DNA from: an uncultured Pirellulaceae bacterium
GTDB lineage: Bacteria; Planctomycetota; Planctomycetia; Pirellulales; Pirellulaceae
Reading direction: 5' to 3'
DNA: 64,000 nucleotides
Assembly: GCA_938084685.1 (NCBI GenBank)
Contig: CALKGE010000001.1
Span: 248,001 to 312,000, forward strand
The notes beneath the pieces are model-generated. The model was not told the DNA's origin. It did not search any database and saw nothing but the letters and a program-made list of their open reading frames with translations. This document shows positions 35,336-42,799 of this stretch, one piece after another; position 1 is the first letter of the stretch, and the number at the start of each line of letters is the position of its first letter. The position numbers were made by a program, and so were the translations under genes.

Positions 35336-38329
35336 TTAGTCTACAAAAACAAATTCATGAAGGTTGTATAGTAAGCGGCAAAGGTTTTCCAAGCGGTGCT
35401 GATCGACGTAAGCCATTAACTCTGACTGTTCGTCCATCGTTGGTTTTCGTCCAGTAATCCGAACGAACGCCGTTGCCACGCGAGTAGCCGGATCATCCGT
35501 TGCCGTTTGCAGATCTGCTGCAAAATGCTCGGCCATTGCCAAGTTGAACTTATTGTTAAGTAGTGCCAGAGCCTGGATGGATGTCAGTGTTTCATTTCGT
35601 TGAGGAGTACTTTTGGACGAATCCGCACAGTCCAATATGGTCATAAACGGGTCGGGCTGACTTCGCACAATAAACCGGTACACACTTCGCCGATGACTCG
35701 TCTCGTCATTCGGATCGTGCAAGTGGTACTCGTAGTGTGGCGAGTGCTGAGGATGCTCGAGCTTAAACAAGTAGTAGCCAGGACCACCCATCTGGTTATT
35801 CAAACGCCCGCTCACCTGCAGAATGGAATCCCGTACTTCTTCTGCCGACAATTTGCGACGATTCATTCTCCACAGAAACTGATTATCACTATCGATCCGG
35901 CTGTTCTCGTCGTGATGTGTCGAAGCCTGCCGATAGGTCGAGCTAAGTAAAATCAGCCGATGCAAATGTTTCATGGACTGACCTTGATCCCGAAATTCAA
36001 TCGCCAGCCAGTCTAACAGCCGAGGATGTGTCGGTAGCTGTCCCATACGGCCAAGGTCATTGGGGGTCGAAACTATTCCCTGGCCAAAGTGATGCTGCCA
36101 GATGCGATTTACAATACTTCGCCAGGTAAGCGGTTGGTCTTGATGCACAATCCACCGAGCCAATGCAACGCGACGGTCACCTTCGGAATGACTCTCTGGC
36201 AAAGCAAACACACCATCCTCATTGAGCAGAGGTATGGTGCCAGGCTCAGTACTGCTCCGTTCCTGCAGAATATCACCACGATAAAGAACTTTGATCGTTC
36301 GAGGTTTACCCATGGTGGGTTTGAACGAGCCCTGAGTGGCAAAGTCCGTCGCGGCAGCGAATACCATTCGCCCTTGAGGCAGTGCCGCAAGTTCCCTGTT
36401 CAAGTCCGCTTGCTGTTTTGTCAGATCCTGCTGTAACTTCTGTCGCTGCGGTGTATTGACCGACGCCATGAGCCGGGAAGCTTTCACGAGCAGCGTGGCC
36501 CGTTGCTGTGTCTTGCCGATGTCCCGGGGCGTGGGCCATTTTCCATCAGTGAGATTCTTTCGGCCCCACCGAACCGGTGCTTCGATAGTGGTCAGCGAAG
36601 TTACCGTCTTGCCCAATGCAACATTCGTTCCATCGGCCGTCAACGCTACCAACTCTGACAAAGCAAACATGGCAGCGCCGCTACGGTCAAAAAGCTTGCT
36701 GGCAGTCAGCCGCACATAGCGCCCAGCAGCCTGTTTTTTGACGGTGTAATAAGCGAGGCCGGGATTGGGATAATCTGCTTTACTTTCATCGGCTATCAGG
36801 ATCGCTGTTTTGAATTCAGGGTCATCCGACACTTCCACTTTAAAACGAATCGGGAAACCAAAACCGTTTCCGATACCCCCAAAATCATCGCTGCAGGGAT
36901 GCAGACGAATTTCGTTGAATTCGACGGTCGTACCCAGATCAACCTGAACCCATTGATTCGTTTGCTCAGCTGGATTGACTGCCGTGTGATATCCATACGC
37001 GTCATCTCGCTGATCCAGGGCCGCAGATTCGTCGAGTTCCTTGGCGGCCTGTAATGCGGTCTGGTACTCTGCCCCTGCTGCTTCTCGAATCTCCTGCTCG
37101 AGGGCCATCCGCCTGGCAGCAATCTCTTTGTTTGCTATCGCAATTTCCTTTCGTCTGGCAATAGCGGCGGGGTCGACATCGTACGGTCGTTCTGCTTTAT
37201 CAACGGCAGCAAATACCGACTGCAGATTAAAGTAATGCTGCTGTGTCACGGCATCAAACTTGTGGTTATGGCAACGAGCACATTGAACGGTCGTACTGAC
37301 AAACGTGTTCATAACATTTGTCACCATTTCATCACGATCAATGTAACGAGCGATCCGTCCATCTATCTTTGTTTCCGGCACTTCGACATGCCCGATAAAA
37401 TCCCACGGACCTGCAGCAATAAATCCAAGTCCCAGAATTCCATCCGGTGTGCCCGGATACAACTGATCTCCGGCCAATTGCTCCTGAACAAACCGAGCGT
37501 AGGGTTTATCCTGATTAAAGCTGCGAACGACGTAGTCTCTGTACGGCCAGGCATTCGGTCTGAGCTTATCTTTGTCGTACCCGGCGGTATCGGCATACTT
37601 CACAACATCCAACCAATGCCGCGCCCACCGCTCGCCGTAAGCTGGCGACGCTAACAACTGATCGATCAGTTTCTCAAAGGCCAGCGGATCATCCGAATGA
37701 ACAAAGGCTGCTACTTGCTGCGGCGTAGGTGGCAGCCCCAGCAAATCGTAATAAACTCGGCGAATCAGCGTGCGACGACTGGCCGGTCTGGATGGTACAA
37801 GTTCTTTTTCCGTGAGCCGGGCAAGGACAAAGGCATCGATCGGATTTTCAATGGCAAAGTAATCACTAAACGGATTGTCAACTGCAGGAACTGTTTGTGG
37901 TTGCAGAGAACGCCAGGACCACCAGTCAGTATTGGTAATCGCCTGCTCCGTCATGACAAACCCGTCGGGCCAGAACGCGCCATTTTCAATCCAGGATGAA
38001 AGGATCGCTATCTCTTCCGGTTTCAAGGGTTCACGATCTTTGGGCATCGCTGGCGGCTCATCGCCGTCAGGCTTCAACACTGCCAGAAAGTGACTTGCCG
38101 CAGGATCACCCGGTTCGATATATCCTGATTCGAATATTTCCGCTTTGGTTTGAATCGCAAAATCACCCTTGTGATTTTCCGAGTCATGACATGCAAAACA
38201 GTGTTTCTGAAGTAGAGGAACAACCTCTTTTCCAAACGAATCGCTGGAAGGATTTTCAGCCATCACCCAGGGTGAAGTCAGCGGAAAAAAGAGCAGAAAG
38301 AACGGAAGTTTTGCCGGTAGGGTTATCAT
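35336..38329 (-). CDS. DUF1549/DUF1553 protein with c-haem domain and F5/8-type C (discoidin) insert (type A)
   Basis: The frame extends to 38440. That would overlap the MFS gene, so I place the start at the ATG at 38329 (38341 is possible), where a signal peptide begins (MITLPAKLPFFLLFFPLTSP). The product is 997 residues. The haem motif is C44, C47, H48 (KHCFACHDSENHKGD). DUF1549 follows with VQCARCHNHKFDAVTQQ. A discoidin-like galactose-binding insert lies at roughly 455-600: QWVQVDLGTTVEFNEIRLHP and GRYVRLTASKLFDRSGAAMF. DUF1553 forms the C-terminus (RSIVNRIWQHHFGQGIV). The insert suggests binding to a carbohydrate and is absent from the other three DUF1549 proteins here. Confidence 0.92.
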   Translation of the reverse strand: MITLPAKLPFFLLFFPLTSPWVMAENPSSDSFGKEVVPLLQKHCFACHDSENHKGDFAIQTKAEIFESGYIEPGDPAASHFLAVLKPDGDEPPAMPKDREPLKPEEIAILSSWIENGAFWPDGFVMTEQAITNTDWWSWRSLQPQTVPAVDNPFSDYFAIENPIDAFVLARLTEKELVPSRPASRRTLIRRVYYDLLGLPPTPQQVAAFVHSDDPLAFEKLIDQLLASPAYGERWARHWLDVVKYADTAGYDKDKLRPNAWPYRDYVVRSFNQDKPYARFVQEQLAGDQLYPGTPDGILGLGFIAAGPWDFIGHVEVPETKIDGRIARYIDRDEMVTNVMNTFVSTTVQCARCHNHKFDAVTQQHYFNLQSVFAAVDKAERPYDVDPAAIARRKEIAIANKEIAARRMALEQEIREAAGAEYQTALQAAKELDESAALDQRDDAYGYHTAVNPAEQTNQWVQVDLGTTVEFNEIRLHPCSDDFGGIGNGFGFPIRFKVEVSDDPEFKTAILIADESKADYPNPGLAYYTVKKQAAGRYVRLTASKLFDRSGAAMFALSELVALTADGTNVALGKTVTSLTTIEAPVRWGRKNLTDGKWPTPRDIGKTQQRATLLVKASRLMASVNTPQRQKLQQDLTKQQADLNRELAALPQGRMVFAAATDFATQGSFKPTMGKPRTIKVLYRGDILQERSSTEPGTIPLLNEDGVFALPESHSEGDRRVALARWIVHQDQPLTWRSIVNRIWQHHFGQGIVSTPNDLGRMGQLPTHPRLLDWLAIEFRDQGQSMKHLHRLILLSSTYRQASTHHDENSRIDSDNQFLWRMNRRKLSAEEVRDSILQVSGRLNNQMGGPGYYLFKLEHPQHSPHYEYHLHDPNDETSHRRSVYRFIVRSQPDPFMTILDCADSSKSTPQRNETLTSIQALALLNNKFNLAMAEHFAADLQTATDDPATRVATAFVRITGRKPTMDEQSELMAYVDQHRLENLCRLLYNLHEFVFVD

Positions 38330-38357
38330 GAACTCCAGCATACCACACCGGAACGAT

Positions 38358-39719
38358 TTATCCATAAACCGCTGCTTCTGCTTTGACCCGCTCGATGACA
38401 TCCTCGCGCCGCACCAGAACCAGTAAAGCCAGGATGACAATATTCAGAAATCCCATAGCCGTAAATGAATGCTCGGCTCCAAAAAAGCCCTCGACTTCAC
38501 CAGCAATGAAGTTCCCTACAACGTGTCCGACGTTGGAAAGCGTCATAAAAATCGTGAACATCGTGGCACTCGATTTTGTCCAGGACAAGGTCATCGATTC
38601 TGCCAGATAGTTAACTACAAAGGCTGCCAGGAAAATCTTGTACCCAACGGCATAACTCCAGACGATGTGGTTATCCCAATACCCATCGGCCGCCAATGAA
38701 GTGGGGTAGGAATGACTCCAATAATCCGAACTGAAGGCAAACAGAATGGACACCAGACCATAGCCGCCCATTCCGAACACCATCATTTTTCTCCGCCCAA
38801 ACCGATCTCCCAGAAATCCGCAGAGGACTGCCGAGATTGCTTCTGGTACACCCGCATAGCCCATGACATGGCTGGTATGCGTCGAACTCCATCCTATCCT
38901 CTGGTTGCATACCGTTTTTAGCACGGTTTCCATAACCCCCCAGCCAATCAGACTGAGAAGTACCAAAAAGAAAAACGAAACGGTTGTCCTCATGGAGAAC
39001 CCACGAATCACGTCCTGGACAATTAGCCAGCAGCTGCGATGACCCGTCTGTTCCGATCCAGTCCCGTCTTCTGGTTTATAGGAGTCCCAAGGAAACCTTT
39101 TATCCCCCCGACGCTCTACAAGTAACAACGGGACAAGCATAATCAGCAGCAACAATATGATCTGAACGGCCACTGCGCCCTGAATTCCATAATCATTCAT
39201 GACCGTTGCCAGCACCGCTGCTCCGCCGGACGTGCCAAGCAGCTTGCTTGCCCACATTGCTCCGTTCACCGCACCCTGTTCCGATTCCGGCAAAATATCG
39301 ACGGCCAGCGCATCGGAAACGACATCCTGTAGAACCACAAAGACATTGTGCACAAAGAACGTCCATAACAGTAAGTCGGCTGACTTTTCTATATCCATCC
39401 CGTCGCCCACCAGGTACGGTTCGGCGAAATAGATACCCACCAACGCCAAAGCCATCAGCATCTGGGCCAGCACAATCCAGGGTCGTCGCCGACCAAAGCC
39501 TTTAAATTGCAGCGAATCGATCACCGGAGCCCAGATGATCTTAAATGTCCAGGGAAGCAGGGCAAACGCTGTGAGCTGGCCGACCCGATCTGTGCTGAGG
39601 CCCTCACCCGACAGATAATTCGCCATGGTGATTGTCATAAATCCCCATGGAACTCCCTGGGCAAAGTAGAGGATGCAAAGAGTGAAAACTCGTTGCACCC
39701 GGTTATCAGCTAATGCCAT
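38358..39719 (-). CDS. MFS transporter, AmpG/PAT-like family
   Basis: The product is a 453-residue polytopic membrane protein. About 12 hydrophobic segments can be drawn, beginning with LCILYFAQGVPWGFMTITMA. The sequence AFALLPWTFKIIWAPVIDSL and the cytoplasmic loop GRRRPWIVLAQ are typical of the PAT group (AmpG muropeptide permeases and acetyl-CoA transporters). A second MFS loop, GDRFGRRKMMVFG, is in the C-terminal half. The cargo is therefore probably a sugar-derived or muropeptide-like solute, but this is not provable here. It lies 17 bp after the SMP-30 gene and 28 bp before the DUF1549 gene. This suggests that the lactonase product or a related sugar acid is imported. Confidence 0.9.
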   Translation of the reverse strand: MALADNRVQRVFTLCILYFAQGVPWGFMTITMANYLSGEGLSTDRVGQLTAFALLPWTFKIIWAPVIDSLQFKGFGRRRPWIVLAQMLMALALVGIYFAEPYLVGDGMDIEKSADLLLWTFFVHNVFVVLQDVVSDALAVDILPESEQGAVNGAMWASKLLGTSGGAAVLATVMNDYGIQGAVAVQIILLLLIMLVPLLLVERRGDKRFPWDSYKPEDGTGSEQTGHRSCWLIVQDVIRGFSMRTTVSFFFLVLLSLIGWGVMETVLKTVCNQRIGWSSTHTSHVMGYAGVPEAISAVLCGFLGDRFGRRKMMVFGMGGYGLVSILFAFSSDYWSHSYPTSLAADGYWDNHIVWSYAVGYKIFLAAFVVNYLAESMTLSWTKSSATMFTIFMTLSNVGHVVGNFIAGEVEGFFGAEHSFTAMGFLNIVILALLVLVRREDVIERVKAEAAVYG

Positions 39720-39736
39720 TGATCGGGTCTTTTCTG

Positions 39737-40735
39737 CTAACGAACGGGCTTCCCGGCGATGGTGGTCGGAATTGCCACCAGTTTACTGCCGCAGGTAACG
39801 AACAGTGTCTTCCGATTCCGCCCTCCAAAAGTACAGTTTGTGATTGTGTCTTCCGGAGTTTCTCTGAAGGCAAGTAATTTCCCCTGCGGTGAAATTACAT
39901 GGATACCAGGTTTGGTATCCAACGTTTCACTGGTATTGCGTGTGGCATGTAAGCCGGCGGCTACGTACAGATTGCCTCGAACATCGATCGCCATACCATC
40001 GCCGCTTCTACCTGGATAAAAATCGATAAGGACCTTTTCATGACTCAAACTACCGTCCGCTTCAATCTTATAGCTACGGATGTCCCGATGATGATCCACA
40101 TCCGGATGGGCTTCAATCAGATATAACGCTTTCCCATCAGGTGACGTAACCAATCCGTTGGGCATGTGAATGTCGGGCCAGGCAAGTACCTGATCCAGCT
40201 TGCCGTCCGGATCGAGTCGGTAAACGGCATTGACGTTCCCCTGGGAAGGGTCTTCCGTACCGGGCCGTGAAGAAAAGAAACAACGTCCCCGATAGTCAAA
40301 GCAGAGATCATTCGGAGCAGCAAGTGGGAAAGAATTGTAGGAATCGACCAGCACGCTAATCTCGCCCGTACGACGGTGGGTCATTGTTACCCTGCCAGCT
40401 CCGCCCTCACAGGCCCAAAGATTTCCTTTGGCATCAAAATGCAACCCGTTGGCTTTGTTGCTCTTTTCGCGGTATACCGATAACCCATTCCCGTCCCACT
40501 TCAGAATCTTCTCGGCAGGAACATTCGTAAAGTAAAGCGCGCCGTTGCCCCACGCCGGACCTTCGGTGAAAACTTTGGAGTCTTCAATGGTCGCCAGAAT
40601 CTGAACGTCACCCAGATAGGATTCTGTATCCAGGTTTTGATAATCGGCTCCAGAACTGGTTTTTGTTATCGCGGAAACTGTCGCTACAACACCTATGGTT
40701 TTGAGAGCCTGCCGCCGTGTCACAAGTTGACCCAT
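39737..40735 (-). CDS. SMP-30/gluconolactonase/LRE family protein, Tat-like leader
   Basis: The product has 332 residues with leader QLVTRRQALKTIGVVATVSA. It is a six-bladed propeller lactonase. Motifs in order are KVFTEGPAWGNGALYFTN, AAPNDLCFDYRGRCFFS, HMPNGLVTSPDGKALYL and GRSGDGMAIDVRGNLYVAAG, giving the usual Glu/Asn/Asp metal site. It is a paralogue of 9778-10782 but uses a twin-arginine leader instead of a Sec signal, so the two may be folded and metallated in different compartments. It is first in the unit SMP-30, MFS, DUF1549, DUF1501. Confidence 0.92.
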   Translation of the reverse strand: MGQLVTRRQALKTIGVVATVSAITKTSSGADYQNLDTESYLGDVQILATIEDSKVFTEGPAWGNGALYFTNVPAEKILKWDGNGLSVYREKSNKANGLHFDAKGNLWACEGGAGRVTMTHRRTGEISVLVDSYNSFPLAAPNDLCFDYRGRCFFSSRPGTEDPSQGNVNAVYRLDPDGKLDQVLAWPDIHMPNGLVTSPDGKALYLIEAHPDVDHHRDIRSYKIEADGSLSHEKVLIDFYPGRSGDGMAIDVRGNLYVAAGLHATRNTSETLDTKPGIHVISPQGKLLAFRETPEDTITNCTFGGRNRKTLFVTCGSKLVAIPTTIAGKPVR

Positions 40736-40823
40736 GGATGTTTCCTTTCAGAGTAGTTCGCGTGGCCGCCCGACATGAGAAGTTAGTAATGGATTATAGA
40801 GCAGAATATTATGCGCCGCGCAT

Positions 40824-40855
40824 AAAAAAACAGCCCATGCGAACACGGGCTGTTT
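40824..40855 (-). terminator. Intrinsic terminator of the atpE-like gene
   Basis: AAACAGCCC (40828-40836) and GGGCTGTTT (40847-40855) form a 9-bp stem with a 10-base loop. On the minus strand the stem runs straight into a T-run (complement of the seven A at 40824-40830). It ends transcription 40 bases after the stop codon at 40895 and separates the c-subunit gene from the SMP-30 unit. Confidence 0.85.
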
Positions 40856-40894
40856 CCTGTTTGACAAGCTGTACGCTGTCTTGCACGGTTGTGA

Positions 40895-41188
40895 CTAGGG
40901 ACCCATGCAAATGACAAGTGCAAACAGCGTGAAACCTTCGATCAGAGCGGCAGCAATAATCATGGCTGTCTGAATCTGTGAGGCTTTTTCTGGCTGACGA
41001 GCCATACTTTCAAATGCACCTACGGCCAATTTGCCGATACCTGCAGCGGCACCGATGGTCACCAGGCCGGCACCAAATGCACCTGAGAAAGTAATAAGTG
41101 CTTGTTCGCCATCTTGAGCGAGTGCTGGCGTAGCAATAACAAGTAAAGCACCCAGGCTCCACATAGCTAGTTTAGCTAATTTGTTCAC
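40895..41188 (-). CDS. atpE: F-type ATP synthase subunit c (proteolipid), orphan gene, GTG start
   Basis: The product has 97 residues. A cleavable-looking leader (ALLVIATPALA-QDG, cleavage near residue 24) precedes the two-helix hairpin of an F0 c-subunit. Helix 1 is glycine-rich (GAFGAGLVTIGAAAGIGKL), the polar loop is ARQP (residues 63-66), and helix 2 has the ion-binding Glu84 in AALIEGFTLFALVICM. The residues around Glu84 (G then F) and the lack of a Gln in helix 1 argue for proton rather than sodium coupling. The start is GTG at 41188 with AGGAG eight bases upstream. No other ATP synthase gene is in the window, so it stands alone between a sugar transporter and a lactonase unit. Confidence 0.9.
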   Translation of the reverse strand: MNKLAKLAMWSLGALLVIATPALAQDGEQALITFSGAFGAGLVTIGAAAGIGKLAVGAFESMARQPEKASQIQTAMIIAAALIEGFTLFALVICMGP

Positions 41189-41220
41189 GGAATTATCTCC
41201 TACAATCTAACGTCTAGACG

Positions 41221-41255
41221 TGGCTCATTTGTGTGGCGGATCAGGCCACGAGCCA
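41221..41255 (-). promoter_or_regulatory. Hairpin in the 5' leader of atpE
   Basis: TGGCTC (41221-41226) pairs with GAGCCA (41250-41255), and GTGGC (41233-41237) pairs with GCCAC (41245-41249). This gives a two-part stem with a 6-base bulge and a 7-base loop. It lies 33 bases upstream of the GTG start and would leave the AGGAG site just downstream of its base. Confidence 0.45.
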
Positions 41256-41278
41256 AACATTTACGAATATTCTTCAAT

Positions 41279-41346
41279 TTGGTTTCAACCACCAATTCGG
41301 GGAACATACCAAACCAGCCGATGCTTCCGATTCCGGTTGAAACCAA
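41279..41346 (-). promoter_or_regulatory. 12-bp perfect inverted repeat in the atpE leader
   Basis: TTGGTTTCAACC (41279-41290) and GGTTGAAACCAA (41335-41346) are perfect reverse complements separated by 44 bases. The pair lies between a candidate promoter (41348-41376) and the leader hairpin at 41221-41255. It could be a long-range RNA stem or a pair of protein-binding half sites. Confidence 0.45.
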
Positions 41347-41347
41347 T

Positions 41348-41376
41348 AGGCTAATGTGACAATAGTATGTCGTCAA
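41348..41376 (-). promoter_or_regulatory. Candidate sigma-70-type promoter for atpE
   Basis: On the minus strand TTGACG (complement of 41371-41376) is followed after 17 bases by TAGCCT (complement of 41348-41353). The -35 matches the consensus at five of six positions; the -10 is weak (three of six). The placement is 160 bases upstream of the GTG and explains transcription independent of the ABC genes. Confidence 0.3.
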
Positions 41377-41407
41377 CCTTCCGCAATTGGATAATCTGAC
41401 AGAAATG

Positions 41408-42799
41408 TTAAAAACTATCAAATTCTCCTGTCTTGGCTAGTTTGACGGTAGGTTTGATTACCTTTTTCTTCAGTTGATCGATCAACACGGCCACCAGAAT
41501 AAGCGTGCCGTAAATCACCATCTGCCGATACGAATCAACTCCTGCCATATTCAAACCGTTTTGGATCACACCTAGAATCAGGGCCCCTATAAAGGTACCG
41601 AAAATCTTTCCTTCACCACCCATCAGGCTGGTGCCGCCCACGACCACCGCGGCAATCACCTGCAGTTCATAGAATTCACCCGCCTTGGGTCGTCCGGTTC
41701 CAAAATGAGAAACATCCAGCACACCTGCCAGGCCCGCTGACAATCCACAAATTGCATACACGGCAATCAAAACCGCCACCACTGGCACTCCGGAAAGCCG
41801 AGCGGCCGTCTCATTTCCACCAACCGCATAGACATAACGCCCGAATGCGGTATGGTTCATGACGACATGCGCCGCGATAAACAGCAATACCATTAATACA
41901 ATCTGGCTGGGTATCCCCAAAAAAGACGACGAATAAAGAGTTCCTATCGACTCCGCTTCTATTTTTACTGCGTCGGCTCCCCCCGCCAGGATGTAGGACA
42001 TTCCCCGGGCAATCATCATAAGCCCCAAAGTGACCACAAACGGAGGGACCTTAAATGCCGTCACAATGACACCAGCAAACATACCTGCCAACGCACAGAC
42101 ACCCATGGCCACTGCAAACGCAGCCGCGATGTCCCATCCACCAGCCTCTTTACCTCCCAAATAACTCTGGATCGTCGTGGCTGTCACCACGGCGGCCAGC
42201 GCCATCAAGCTACCGACAGACAGATCAATACCAGCAGTGATAATCACCAGCGTCATACCAATCGCCATAATGGCAATCGGCGCATTCTGATTAAGAATTC
42301 CAATCAGATTATTCGCCGTCAAAAACGTCGGCCAACGGTAACTTGGCGGCTTTGCTATTTTGAGGTTCTTTAATGCCGGATACAGCGAAGCCATCTCGAC
42401 TCGCGACTGGGAACTTAACACTCGCCACTTGGAAGAAAAGTCATGCGTTGCTACAAAGTCGAGTCTTTCATCCTGTTGCCCGAGCAATTCCAGACGTTTT
42501 CTGAGGCTGGTTGGATCTCCCAGCTCTACTCCCACTACATGGGCTCCCCCTTGTTCCAACCCTTCCCGAAGTGCGTTGGCAAAGGCTTTGTCCGCTGCGG
42601 TTGTTCGAGCAACCACCAGGACATTAATATCCGCTCCGGCTTCTTTCACCAGGCTGGCTGCTAACTTTCTGGCAGCGCCCGGATCCTCCGGTTGCATATC
42701 GCTGATCGTCAGCAGGCTAATTAACAAACAAAGTGCAATGAGCACGAACACCATGCCATAATCAACCAGTAATACGCGAATGTATTTATTCTTCATCAT
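41408..42799 (-). CDS. Sugar ABC transporter permease (RbsC-like) with a binding-protein-like lobe inserted in its first periplasmic loop
   Basis: The product has 463 residues, about 140 more than a usual RbsC. TM1 is YGMVFVLIALCLLISLLTIS. About 115 residues of soluble alpha/beta sequence follow (INVLVVARTTAADKAFANAL, then a DFVATHDFSSKWRVL strand) that resemble half of a periplasmic sugar-binding protein. The normal RbsC core then resumes (FLTANNLIGILNQNAPIAIM, AGIDLSVGSLMALAAV, VVVGGTSLMGGEGKIFGT). Its start overlaps the ATPase stop by 4 bp (ATGA), so the subunits are translationally coupled. It forms half of the membrane channel for a sugar transporter, probably for ribose- or inositol-like solutes. 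The insertion is unusual for this family. Confidence 0.92.
   Translation of the reverse strand: MMKNKYIRVLLVDYGMVFVLIALCLLISLLTISDMQPEDPGAARKLAASLVKEAGADINVLVVARTTAADKAFANALREGLEQGGAHVVGVELGDPTSLRKRLELLGQQDERLDFVATHDFSSKWRVLSSQSRVEMASLYPALKNLKIAKPPSYRWPTFLTANNLIGILNQNAPIAIMAIGMTLVIITAGIDLSVGSLMALAAVVTATTIQSYLGGKEAGGWDIAAAFAVAMGVCALAGMFAGVIVTAFKVPPFVVTLGLMMIARGMSYILAGGADAVKIEAESIGTLYSSSFLGIPSQIVLMVLLFIAAHVVMNHTAFGRYVYAVGGNETAARLSGVPVVAVLIAVYAICGLSAGLAGVLDVSHFGTGRPKAGEFYELQVIAAVVVGGTSLMGGEGKIFGTFIGALILGVIQNGLNMAGVDSYRQMVIYGTLILVAVLIDQLKKKVIKPTVKLAKTGEFDSF

Noticed and set aside
38330..38440. N-terminal extension of the DUF1549 protein to 38440
   Set aside because: It would overlap the end of the MFS gene by 83 bases and place the signal peptide internally.
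41200..41421. A 73-residue minus-strand open frame between the permease and atpE
   Set aside because: It overlaps the permease stop, has no ribosome binding site and its sequence is explained by the inverted repeats of the atpE leader.
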